From: Tepidiforma bonchosmolovskayae | Lineage (GTDB): Bacteria; Chloroflexota; Dehalococcoidia; Tepidiformales; Tepidiformaceae | Reading direction: 5' to 3' | Assembly: GCF_008838325.1 (NCBI RefSeq) | Contig: NZ_CP042829.1 | Location: forward strand, 1,240,001 to 1,304,000 | DNA length: 64,000 bases | Part shown: piece by piece, positions 1-10,091 of the stretch | Layout of the letters: every line of letters begins with the position of its first letter | Numbering within the stretch: the first letter of the stretch is position 1 | The notes under the pieces: model-generated | Told to the model about the DNA's origin: nothing | The model's database searches: none | The model's input: the letters and a program-made list of their open reading frames with translations, nothing else | Translations under genes and position numbers: made by a program

Positions 1-1026
1 CTCCGGCTCGCCGCGACGGACCTCGATATCTCGATCGTCGCCTGGGTGGGCGCGAAGGTGGATGAGCCGGGCGCGACGACCGTGCCGGCCCGCCTGATCA
101 GCGACTTTGTGGCGAACCTGCCCGCCGCCACCGTTTCGCTCGAGGCGCCGGCGAACGGCCGCCAGCTCCGCATCGAGTGCGCGCGGAACGATTCGACCGT
201 CAACGCCATGGACCCGGCCGACTTCCCGCGCGTGCCGGAGATCCGGGACGGCGTGGCCGTGCGGTTCGACCCGAAGGCGCTCCGCCGGGCCATCGAACGG
301 GTGGAGTTCGCCGCCGCCAGCGACGATTCGCGGCCGGTGCTGACCGGCGTCCACATGAAGAGCGACGGCCCGCGGCTCACCCTCGCCGCCGCCGACGGCT
401 TCCGCCTGGCCGTGGCCGATATCCAGCTGGAGGAGTCGCCGGCGGAGACGATCGAGGTGATCGTGCCGGCGCGGGCCCTGCGCGAACTCTCCCGCCTCAT
501 CGGCGATTCGACCCTGCCCGTGGAGATGCGCATCAACCCGCAGCGCTCCCAGGTGCTGTTCGAGTGGGACGACGTCCAGATGGTGTCGCAGCTCATCCAG
601 GGGACGTTCCCGAACTACAACCAGCTCATCCCCGCGCAGTTCAACACGCGCGTGATTGTGGATGTCGACGAATTCAAGCGGGAGGCGCGCATCGCCGCCA
701 TCTTCGCGCGCGACGGGAGCGGCATCATCCGGCTGATCATGACGCCGGGCGAGGGCGGCATGCCAGGCCAGCTCAGCATCAGCGCGCGCGCCGACGAAGT
801 GGGCGGCAACGAAGGCAAGCTCGACGCGGTGGTGGAGGGCGATGCCGCGAAGATCGCCTTCAACAGCCGGTACCTGCAGGACGTGCTGAACGCGATCGGC
901 GGGGGGCGGGTTGCCCTGGAGATGACGAGCCCCTCGGCGCAGGGCGTCTTCCGCCCCGTGGACGAAAACGGCACCCCGGAGCCGGGCTACGTCCACGTGG
1001 TGATGCCCATGTTCGTCCAGTGGTGA
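1..1026 (+). CDS. dnaN: DNA polymerase III beta sliding clamp, 3' part
   Basis: The frame is already open at base 1 and begins LAATDLDISI, a typical DnaN domain I segment, so roughly 35-45 N-terminal residues and the true start lie upstream. The 341 visible residues include the conserved SRPVLTGV strand of domain II and end VVMPMFVQW, close to the usual C-terminal M-P-[MV] ending. The clamp is a ring-shaped dimer that tethers Pol III to DNA; the polymerase subunit DnaE is encoded at 39520-43227. dnaN normally follows dnaA, so the left edge probably adjoins dnaA. No stop or frameshift interrupts the frame. The internal GTG at position 46 is not the start, because homology continues upstream of it. 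Confidence 0.95.
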   Translation, partial: LRLAATDLDISIVAWVGAKVDEPGATTVPARLISDFVANLPAATVSLEAPANGRQLRIECARNDSTVNAMDPADFPRVPEIRDGVAVRFDPKALRRAIERVEFAAASDDSRPVLTGVHMKSDGPRLTLAAADGFRLAVADIQLEESPAETIEVIVPARALRELSRLIGDSTLPVEMRINPQRSQVLFEWDDVQMVSQLIQGTFPNYNQLIPAQFNTRVIVDVDEFKREARIAAIFARDGSGIIRLIMTPGEGGMPGQLSISARADEVGGNEGKLDAVVEGDAAKIAFNSRYLQDVLNAIGGGRVALEMTSPSAQGVFRPVDENGTPEPGYVHVVMPMFVQW

Positions 1027-1038
1027 GGGGGCGGGGGG

Positions 1039-1647
1039 CTAGCGGGCGACCTCTTCGGGAGTCCCGCCGAGGTCGTCCAGCTCCTCCATCCGCGCGGCAT
1101 TGCGCCGGATCGCGAGGAGCGTCGCCGGCTCGGCCAGGCCAGCTTCCTCGAGGATGTCTCCACGCATTGCGGCGGTGAGGTCGGCCAGGGCGCTCATCAC
1201 CCTTTCGCCATCGAGCGCGGCGAGGCGCCCATCGGCGAGGCCTTCGAGCAGGCCGCGGAGCACGGCATCGAATTTGGCGACGACTTCGGCGCTGCCCACG
1301 ACGGCAAGCTTGTGGTTGAGCACGCGGAGTTCATCAATCAGCCGCGGTTCGAGTGCCTCGGCCTGGACGATCCGCGCGACGGTTTCGATGCACGCCATGT
1401 AGATGTCGCTCTTCTGCTGGAAGACGAGGACGCGTCCCTCCTTCCGGAGTTCGAGCTCGGTTTGCCGGTTGAGGAGGGCGGCGGTGAGGATGATGGTGGC
1501 CACGGCGCCGAGGAAGATGAGCACCATTTCCTGGGCGTAGGGGACGTACTCGCCGGCCAGGTAGAGCTCGCGGAAGGCGATATAGGCGAGCCCGGAGCCG
1601 AGGGCGAGGGCAGCGAGGTAGAGGAGGTCGCGCCTGCGGAACGACAC
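1039..1647 (-). CDS. Membrane protein with two N-terminal TM helices, unknown function
   Basis: This 202-aa protein starts at a GTG preceded by GGAG six bases upstream. An upstream in-frame start would add a Pro/Arg-rich tail with no ribosome site. Two hydrophobic segments (about residues 7-22 and 37-57) are followed by a charged, Leu/Ala-rich cytoplasmic region that is probably alpha-helical or coiled coil, containing LLNRQTELELRKEG. I do not recognise the family. It converges on dnaN with a 12-bp gap, and the DUF-less PEBP lipoprotein gene lies behind it on the same strand, about 100 bp away. Possible roles such as scaffold or sensor cannot be told from sequence. Confidence 0.65.
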   Translation of the reverse strand: MSFRRRDLLYLAALALGSGLAYIAFRELYLAGEYVPYAQEMVLIFLGAVATIILTAALLNRQTELELRKEGRVLVFQQKSDIYMACIETVARIVQAEALEPRLIDELRVLNHKLAVVGSAEVVAKFDAVLRGLLEGLADGRLAALDGERVMSALADLTAAMRGDILEEAGLAEPATLLAIRRNAARMEELDDLGGTPEEVAR

Positions 1648-1751
1648 GTGGAGCTCCCTTGCGACGGACTGACCGATACGGTACGGCGGGAGGGCCGCTC
1701 CGCGCACGGGGGCGGGGGAGGGGCGGGCAGGGTGGGGGCAGGTGCCGGGCC

Positions 1752-2315
1752 TCACGGCCGCCGGTGGGTGCCCGTCAGCTCGCCGGCGGCGATGGCGTGC
1801 CGGGCGAGCGCCCGCTCCACCTCGCCCCGCGAGGCGCCGGGGCCGGCCGGGAGCGGCGCATCGAGCGCATAGACGAGGAAGCGGTAGCGGTGCTCCTTGC
1901 CGCGCGGCGGACAGGGCCCGCCGTAGCCCAACCGACCGAAATCGTTCTTCCCTTCAACCGTCCCCTTCGGCATCCCGCCGCCGGGCGATGCCCCGGCCTC
2001 CAGAGCGGTCACGCTCGCGGGCAGGTTCCAGGCCAGCCAGTGGACGAACCCGTCGGCATCCGGGTCGTCGACCACAATCGCGAAGGCGGCCGTCCCCGCG
2101 GGCGCGCCCTCCCAGCGGAGCGGCGGCGAGCGGTCGGCGCCGTCGCAGGTGTACTCGGCCGGGATCACCCCGCCGTCGGCAAAGGCCGTGCTCGCGACCG
2201 CCAGGCGGGCCGCCGGCCGGGGCAGGTCGAGCGGCTCGCGGCCGCCGCAGGCCGGGGCGAAAAGCGCTGCGGCGGCCATCGCGCCGAACGTCAGCCAGGA
2301 CCCGATGGTTCGCAC
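1752..2315 (-). CDS. YbhB/YbcL-family (PEBP, Raf kinase inhibitor-like) lipoprotein
   Basis: The 187-aa product has the bacterial PEBP signature: DGADRSPPLRWEGAP near residue 70, then VVDDPDA, a HW motif (FVHWLAWNLP), GYGGPCPP and HRYRFLVYALD. These form the anion-binding pocket of phosphatidylethanolamine-binding proteins. The N-terminus VRTIGSWLTFGAMAAAALFA followed by PAC-GG is a lipoprotein signal with Cys23 as the likely lipidation site, so the protein is probably tethered outside the membrane. The GTG at 2313-2315 is chosen because it places the signal peptide at the N-terminus; longer in-frame starts add Arg/Pro-rich sequence. The physiological ligand of this bacterial family is generally unknown. 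Confidence 0.85.
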   Translation of the reverse strand: MRTIGSWLTFGAMAAAALFAPACGGREPLDLPRPAARLAVASTAFADGGVIPAEYTCDGADRSPPLRWEGAPAGTAAFAIVVDDPDADGFVHWLAWNLPASVTALEAGASPGGGMPKGTVEGKNDFGRLGYGGPCPPRGKEHRYRFLVYALDAPLPAGPGASRGEVERALARHAIAAGELTGTHRRP

Positions 2316-2438
2316 CGCGGCATCACCCGGGGGTGAAGGGTACACCGGATGGGCCGGCCCCGGTGGCGTGCGCCCCCCGCACCCGGCAGCCTGGCGCCGG
2401 GGGCCGGTGTGGATGCGCGGTGTGAGTCGGCCGGCGCG

Positions 2439-2465
2439 TTGACCCCGGCCCGGGGGAGCTATACT
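2439..2465 (+). promoter_or_regulatory. Possible promoter for the heliorhodopsin gene
   Basis: TTGACC at 2439-2444 and TATACT at 2460-2465 resemble sigma-70 boxes. The spacer is only 15 bp, shorter than optimal, so an activator may be needed or the match may be chance. Transcription would start near 2472, about 58 nt before the start codon. Confidence 0.35.
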
Positions 2466-2529
2466 CCGGCCGCCCCCGCAGCGGGCGCGCACGGCGTCCC
2501 GGTCTGCCGCAGGGGGCAGGAGGGCGCGC

Positions 2530-3276
2530 ATGGCAGCAGATGAGCCCGCGGCCGTCTACCGGAGGCTGCGCCGGTACAACTTCGTGATGGGGCTGGTGCA
2601 CCTCGCACAGGGCGCAGCAGTCCTCGCCCTCAGCAACGACTTTGCGCTGCCGGTCCACGCCACCTTCATGCAGGGGCCGCCCGGCCAGGAGCCGCCCCGC
2701 CTCGAGCACCTGTTCGACCTCCGCATCGGGCCGGCCGTGGCGGCGTTCCTCTTCATCTCGGCGGCGGCCCACCTGCTGCTCGTGCTGCCCGGGGTCTTCG
2801 ACTGGTACCGCCGCAACCTCGAACGCCAGCGGAACGATGCGCGCTGGATTGAATATTCGGTCAGCGCCTCGCTGATGGTGGTCCTGATCGCGATGCTGAC
2901 CGGCATCGGCGATGTCGCCGCCCTCGTGGCGCTGTTCGGCGTCAACGCGGCGATGATCTTCTTCGGGCTCCTCCAGGAGCACACCGAACGCCCGGGCGAG
3001 GGCCGACTCCTCCCGTTCTGGCTCGGGTGCATCGCCGGCGCGGTGCCGTGGGCGGCGATCGGCATCTACCTGCTCACCCCGGGGACGCCGGGCGAACCCC
3101 CGGGCTTTGTCTACGCCATCTACGTGTCGCTCTTCCTTTTCTTTAATGTCTTCGCGCTGAACATGTGGCTCCAGTACCGGCGCGTCGGCCCCTGGCGGAG
3201 CTACCTGTTCGGCGAGGCGGTCTACGTCTTCCTCAGCCTGGCGGCGAAGTCGGCGCTGGCCTGGCAGGTCTTCGCC

Positions 3277-3294
<18 letters not shown>
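2530..3294 (+). CDS. Heliorhodopsin
   Basis: The 254-aa, seven-helix protein matches heliorhodopsin throughout. Diagnostic segments are RRYNFVMGLVHLAQG in helix 1, RWIEYSVSASLMVVLIA in helix 3, NAAMIFFGLLQE in helix 4 and LAAKSALAWQVF in helix 7. Lys240 is in place to bind retinal as a Schiff base, and Glu108 matches the counterion (K241 and E107 in the 48C12 prototype). His24 and His81 correspond to its conserved histidines. Heliorhodopsins have inverted topology, with the N-terminus inside, and slow photocycles; a light-sensing or regulatory role is generally proposed rather than ion pumping. A good ribosome site, AGGAGG, lies 6 nt before the ATG. No carotenoid cleavage gene for retinal synthesis is in the window. 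The 3' end overlaps the convergent next gene by 18 bp. Confidence 0.95.
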
Positions 3295-6168
<2,874 letters not shown>

Positions 6169-6193
6169 GGCGCAGGTCGCTCCTGCGGAGCCG

Positions 6194-6222
6194 CGGGGCC
6201 CGGGCAGTGCGCCCGGGCCCCG
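6194..6222 (+). terminator. katG terminator hairpin
   Basis: A perfect 12-bp GC stem (6194-6205 with 6211-6222) encloses a 5-nt loop, 26 nt after the katG stop. The tail GTTGCTG is only weakly U-rich. Being symmetric, it may also stop transcription coming from the convergent gene. Confidence 0.7.
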
Positions 6223-6256
6223 GTTGCTGCCGTCCACGGATGAGCCGTACGGGCGC

Positions 6257-6619
6257 TCAGCCCATGCCGAGCAGGCGCATCACCCTGCCCCATGAGAGCG
6301 CGTAATCGACCACAGCCAGGGCGAGGAAGACGCCGGCAGCGGGCATCCCCCGGAGCTGGACGAGCGCAGCCGTCGCGGCAGCGAAGAGGGCAGCTTCGAG
6401 CGCGAGGCGTGCCGGCCCGGGGATGGCCACCACCGCCGGGCCCGGGTCGTTCGGCACACGGAAGATGCCCCAAACTGCCGCAGCGGCAACGGGGAGCAGA
6501 AGGGCGAGCAGCACCCGGGCCGGCAGCGGGGCATCGGCGGCGGAGCCCCACCAGCCGAGGATGGCGAGGGCGGCAACCTCCAGGGCGAACCGGAGCGGGA
6601 GGTGGATGGCGTTCAGCAC
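6257..6619 (-). CDS. YrdB-family (DUF2568) small membrane protein
   Basis: The 120-aa protein has four predicted TM helices. Its layout is typical of DUF2568/YrdB proteins: LNAIHLPLRFALEVAALAILGWW, then a second helix ending VWGIFRVPNDPG, a third in RLALEAALFAAATAALV, and a fourth. Function is unknown in the family. A GTG at 6617-6619 is proposed because LNxxLRFxLE is normally within the first ten residues; no convincing ribosome site is visible, so the start is uncertain. It is convergent with katG and divergent from the DUF1801 gene. Confidence 0.7.
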   Translation of the reverse strand: MLNAIHLPLRFALEVAALAILGWWGSAADAPLPARVLLALLLPVAAAAVWGIFRVPNDPGPAVVAIPGPARLALEAALFAAATAALVQLRGMPAAGVFLALAVVDYALSWGRVMRLLGMG

Positions 6620-6772
6620 CCGGCGCGGACCGGCGCCAGGTTCGGCAGTGCGGCGTCCATCGTTCGCCTCCCGGGGCGGGGGTAGGTCGACGATACACGA
6701 CCGGGACGGCGGGCGCCGCGGGCGGATACGATGTCGGCTGGCGGCCGGTACCGGCCGCACGGAGGACCACCG

Positions 6773-7198
6773 GTGTCGACCCCCGGCAACGAACCGCAAC
6801 CGTCCGCAAGCGCGGAGATCGACCGCTTCATCGCCGGCATCGGCGACTGGCGCGGCGAAACGCTGGCCCGCCTGCGCGCGCTCATCCTCGAAGCCGACCC
6901 CGGCATCGTCGAAACATGGAAGTGGGTCACGCCCACCCGGCCGGGCGTCCCGGTGTGGGAGCGCGACGGCATCATCTGCACCGGCGGCGCCTTCCGCGGC
7001 TATGTCAAGCTCACCTTCGCCCGCGGCGCCGAACTGCCCGACCCGGCCGGGCTCTTCAACGCCGGCTTCGGCGGCAATGCGCGCCGGGCGATCGACCTCC
7101 GCGAGGGCGAATTCCCCGACCCGGAGGCGTTCAAGGAGCTGGTCCGGGCCGCCGCCGCGCTGAACGCCGCCATCCGCAGCGCGAAGCGCCGCCGCTGA
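6773..7198 (+). CDS. DUF1801 (YdhG-like) domain protein
   Basis: The 141-aa protein matches small DUF1801 proteins (YdhG-like, structurally related to frataxin-like folds). It has IDRFIAGIGDWRGETLARLRAL, ETWKWVTPTRPGVPVWERDG, then GYVKLTFARGAELPDP and a C-terminal RAIDLREGEFPDPEAFKELV. The GTG start at 6773 is favoured over the earlier ATG at 6731 by a GGAGGA ribosome site 6 nt upstream. A TACGAT box at 6727-6732 could be its -10 element. The biochemical role of the family is not established. Confidence 0.8.
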   Translation: MSTPGNEPQPSASAEIDRFIAGIGDWRGETLARLRALILEADPGIVETWKWVTPTRPGVPVWERDGIICTGGAFRGYVKLTFARGAELPDPAGLFNAGFGGNARRAIDLREGEFPDPEAFKELVRAAAALNAAIRSAKRRR

Positions 7199-7226
7199 CG
7201 GACACGGCGCAGAAGGAGTCACTGCC

Positions 7227-7301
7227 ATGGGCGAGGAAGGACCCGGACGCGCGGCGCACAGCGGAACGGCCGGCGCTACCAAAAACGCCGTCCCACGATG
7301 A
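7227..7301 (+). CDS. Possible 24-aa leader ORF coupled to the zinc-ribbon gene
   Basis: An AAGGAG ribosome site (7213-7218) lies 8 nt before an ATG that opens a 24-codon frame. Its TGA overlaps the ATG of the next gene (ATGA). The next gene has no ribosome site of its own, so this short frame may exist to deliver ribosomes to it. The peptide (MGEEGPGRAAHSGTAG...) has no recognisable motif, and its protein product may be unimportant. Confidence 0.35.
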   Translation: MGEEGPGRAAHSGTAGATKNAVPR

Positions 7302-7699
7302 ACCACTTCTGCCCCGGCTGCTTCGCCGAAATCCCCGCTGAGGCCGTGCGCTGCCCCGTCTGCGGGTTCGACCTCGCGGCCTACGACGGCCTCCATTTCG
7401 AGGAGCGCCTCCTCCTCGCCACCCGTCACCTCATCCGCGAGCACCAGATGATGGCCGTCCAGGTGCTCGGCCAGCGGCGCAGCAGGCTCGCTCTCGCCCG
7501 CTTCGCCGACATCCTCGCGAACGAGCGCGACCCCTACGTCTGCCTGGTGGTGCTGCGCGCGCTGCGCAACTACCCGCCGGATGTCGCCCTGCCCCTGGTC
7601 CGGGCCGCCGAGGGCCACCGGTCACGCCTCGTTGCCCGTTTCGCGCGCGAGCTGGAGGCTGAGCTGCGGGCCGGCCCGACCGGGCCGCCCGGCACCTGA
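7298..7699 (+). CDS. Zinc-ribbon protein with a HEAT-like helical region
   Basis: The 133-aa protein starts with a four-cysteine zinc ribbon (Cys5, Cys8, Cys19, Cys22; CPGC and CPVC knuckles). A helical segment follows (about residues 30-125) in which pairs of helices such as RLALARFADILANERDPYVCLVVLRALRN resemble HEAT repeats. Such proteins usually mediate protein or nucleic-acid contacts, but the partner is unknown. Its start overlaps the stop of a 24-codon upstream ORF. The C-terminus is rich in Gly and Pro. It is soluble, with no signal peptide. Confidence 0.7.
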   Translation: MNHFCPGCFAEIPAEAVRCPVCGFDLAAYDGLHFEERLLLATRHLIREHQMMAVQVLGQRRSRLALARFADILANERDPYVCLVVLRALRNYPPDVALPLVRAAEGHRSRLVARFARELEAELRAGPTGPPGT

Positions 7700-7783
7700 A
7701 CTTCCCTTTCCCTCGCCTGTCCGGGGCGGTGGCCGGGCGGCCGTACAATAGGTCCCGCGGGCCGCTCCGCCCGCGGGTGTGCT

Positions 7784-8329
7784 ATGGAGTCCGAACCGTA
7801 CGTTTCCCCGGTCCTCGCCGCCGGCAGTATCGGCGTCGTCTTCGCTGTCCTGTTCGCCATGCTCGCCGCCGAGCACCCGGCCGCCGCCGCCGTCCGCCGG
7901 CTGGTCACGGTCCACGGGCAGAAGTTGATGTTCGCCGTTGCCGCCACGGCGATGGCCGGGTCGCTCTACTATTCCGAATATGTCCACTTCACGCCGTGCG
8001 AACTCTGCTGGTTCCAGCGGATCGCGATGTACCCGCTGGCCATCCTGCTCGGCGTGGCGCTGCTGACGCGCAGCCGGCTCGATGCGCGCTACGTGGTCAC
8101 GCTGGCCGGCGCCGGGCTGGCCGTCTCCATCTACCACTACCAGCTCGAACTCTTCCCCGACCAGGCCGCGCTCTGCACCGGCGAGGCCGTCTCGTGCACG
8201 GTCCGCTTCGTCGAGGAGTTCGGATTCGTGTCCATCCCGTTCATGGCCGGGTGCGCGTTCCTGTCGGTCCTGCTGCTGCAGGCGGCGGCCTGGCGGGTCC
8301 GCTACCTGGAGGAGCGGGGCCTGGTGTGA
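7784..8329 (+). CDS. DsbB/BdbC-family disulfide bond formation protein
   Basis: The 181-aa integral membrane protein has about five hydrophobic segments and the DsbB active sites: a CxxC pair Cys72/Cys75 in PCELCWFQR at the extracytoplasmic face, and a second pair Cys131/Cys138 in LCTGEAVSC. DsbB reoxidises a DsbA-like thiol oxidase and passes electrons to quinone; menA at 22136 fits a menaquinone acceptor. An extra N-terminal TM segment precedes the DsbB core. A 9-bp inverted repeat (7754-7762 with 7769-7777) ends 6 nt before the ATG where a ribosome site would be expected, so translation may be structure-controlled. TACAAT at 7744-7749 could be the -10 box. No dsbA is nearby. Confidence 0.85.
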   Translation: MESEPYVSPVLAAGSIGVVFAVLFAMLAAEHPAAAAVRRLVTVHGQKLMFAVAATAMAGSLYYSEYVHFTPCELCWFQRIAMYPLAILLGVALLTRSRLDARYVVTLAGAGLAVSIYHYQLELFPDQAALCTGEAVSCTVRFVEEFGFVSIPFMAGCAFLSVLLLQAAAWRVRYLEERGLV

Positions 8330-8385
8330 GGGCGCGGCGGGGCGCGGCAGCGCGACGGCGTGGCGGCTGGTAGGATGTCGGCGGA

Positions 8386-8613
8386 ATGTCAAACGGCAAC
8401 GCAGGCGGCGACGAGGTCATTTTTGTTGTGACCGAGGACCCGGAGGGCGGCTTCGTCGCCCGGGCGCTGGGTCCGGCTATCGTCACCGAGGCTGACACGA
8501 TTGAAGCCCTGCGGGAGCGGGTCCGCGACGCCGTCCGCTGCCACTTCGAACGGGACGGGCTGCCGCGGCTCATCCGGCTCCACTTCGTCCGCGACGAGAT
8601 CCTGGTGGCATGA
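8386..8613 (+). CDS. HicB-like (UPF0150) small protein
   Basis: The 75-aa protein has the partial RNase H-like fold of HicB antitoxins: EVIFVVTEDPEGGFVARALG, then a helix with TIEALRERVRDAV. It lacks a C-terminal DNA-binding domain, and no HicA toxin (dsRBD-like) is adjacent. Stand-alone HicB-like proteins are common and often have no proven toxin partner. A TAGGAT box ends 9 nt before the ATG, suggesting a very short leader. The unknown gene/PIN pair 157 bp downstream might be functionally linked, but nothing shows this directly. Confidence 0.65.
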   Translation: MSNGNAGGDEVIFVVTEDPEGGFVARALGPAIVTEADTIEALRERVRDAVRCHFERDGLPRLIRLHFVRDEILVA

Positions 8614-8770
8614 CCCGGCTGCCGGGGCGCTATGCGCCCTGAACTGCAGGCCGCGAACCGGTCCGCTCGCTCAGAGGCACACGGGACCCTGCCTGCAGTG
8701 TGACGGCGCGGCGGGGTACAGTACGCTGAAATCCCGGTCCGGCAACCCTGGCCGGGGGAGGTTGGCCGTC

Positions 8771-9643
8771 ATGCCCGACCACGGTACAGCCATTCGCTTC
8801 ACGCTCGAGACGCCGGACGCCGCGCCCGGACAGGTCGGTGTGCCCGAGCTGGCGGCGTTCCTCGAGGGAGTCCAGCGCGCGGTGACCATCCTGGTCGAAG
8901 ACGCATGGGGGCGGGAGCACGGCAGAGGCCGCATTCCGGAGGCCCTCCGGGCGGCAGCCGCCCTGGTGCTGACCGACGCGCGTGCCGGCAGTTTCTCGGC
9001 CACCCTGCGCGTGGCTCAACCGAAGGGGCTGTGGGACTCCAGCATCGCCGAACGCACTCTCGAACGGGCCCTGGGCGGCTTTGAGGCCATCGCCCGCGGT
9101 GAGCGGCCCGACCTCCCCCGGGCTGCAGCCGACCACCTCGTCGCGGCGGTTCGGCCCGTTTGCCGGGCGGGCGGCCGGCTGGAGGTCAGCGGCACCGGAC
9201 TCGACCGGGTGATCACCTTTGATGCGCGGACGAAACTCCCCACCGAAGCGGCATCCGGGGAGGCAGGGCTGGTGCGCGTTGCCGGCGAACTCCTCGAGAT
9301 TGACTATCGCGACAGCACCGCCGAGCTCTGGGCGGCCGACGGCACACGCACCACCCTGCTCCTCGGACCCGGGCAGCTCGACGCCGTTGACGAGCACCGC
9401 CGCCGGTACGTCGCGGTCCGCGGGACGTGGGAGGACCGCCGCCGCCGGCGCCTGCGGGTCGGCGATGTTCTCCCGCTCGACGGGGCCGCAGCGTTCTGGA
9501 GGGCCCCGACGCTTGAGGAGCTCGAGGCCAGGCAGGGCGTCGCCCCGGTCCACAGCCTCGCGGCGCTGCGGCTTCCTTCATGGGAGGGCGAGGACGAAGA
9601 CGCCTTCCTCGAGACCCTCCGGCGGTGGCGCGAAGCATCGTGA
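8771..9643 (+). CDS. Unknown 290-aa protein coupled to a PIN-domain gene
   Basis: I cannot name a family for this soluble protein. The N-terminal half (about residues 1-140) looks alpha/beta and includes VPELAAFLEGVQRAVTIL and RAAAALVLTDARAGSFSATL. The C-terminal half contains beta-rich segments such as GELLEIDYRDSTAELWAADG and YVAVRGTWEDRRRRRLRVG. The start ATG is well supported by GGGGGAGG about 10 nt upstream. Its TGA overlaps the GTG of the PIN gene (GTGA), so the two are translationally coupled, as antitoxin-toxin pairs are. At 290 aa it is far larger than ordinary VapB antitoxins. An antitoxin or regulatory role is inferred from context only. Confidence 0.65.
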   Translation: MPDHGTAIRFTLETPDAAPGQVGVPELAAFLEGVQRAVTILVEDAWGREHGRGRIPEALRAAAALVLTDARAGSFSATLRVAQPKGLWDSSIAERTLERALGGFEAIARGERPDLPRAAADHLVAAVRPVCRAGGRLEVSGTGLDRVITFDARTKLPTEAASGEAGLVRVAGELLEIDYRDSTAELWAADGTRTTLLLGPGQLDAVDEHRRRYVAVRGTWEDRRRRRLRVGDVLPLDGAAAFWRAPTLEELEARQGVAPVHSLAALRLPSWEGEDEDAFLETLRRWREAS

Positions 9644-10091
9644 CCCACCCCGCCTCGCCATCAGCGCCGCTGCCTCGCCGGGTGCTGGTCGATACCGACG
9701 TGCTCTCCTATCTCCTGCGCAACGACTCCCGCGCGGCGCAGTTTGCGCCGCTCCTCGAAGGGCGCGTCATCGTCGTCTCGTTCCAGACGGTCGCAGAGCT
9801 GTACCGCTGGGCGCTGGAGCGAGGGTTTGGCGAACGGCGCATGCAGGAGCTCGAAGGGCTGCTCCGGCGGCTCGTCGTCGTGCCGAGTCGAACGCCCTGT
9901 GCGCGGAATGGGCCGCGGTCCACGCCGAGGCGCGGCAGCGCGGCCTGAGCATCTCGCCGCAGGACGCCTGGATCGCGGCCACCGCCCGCCTCTACGACCT
10001 TCCGCTCCTGACGAACAACCGCCGCGACTTCGAGCAGGTCGACGGCGTCACGCTCCTGGAGCCGCCCCCTCCCCCAGCGCCTCCCGGATGA
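9640..10091 (+). pseudogene. VapC-like PIN-domain ribonuclease, frameshifted
   Basis: The first part (GTG at 9640 to about 9885) reads VLVDTDVLSYLLRND and FQTVAELYRWALERG, the PIN-domain start with its first catalytic Asp and Glu. Homology then jumps to the next frame: ESNALCAEWAAVHAEARQRG, SPQDAWIAATARLYDLPLLTNN and RDFEQVDGV, including the C-terminal PIN aspartates. One extra G near 9885 would restore a single frame of about 150 aa. This is either recent inactivation of a toxin or a sequence error. The gene overlaps the upstream 290-aa gene by 4 bp, and its tail overlaps the 3' end of lon by 44 bp on the opposite strand. Confidence 0.8.
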
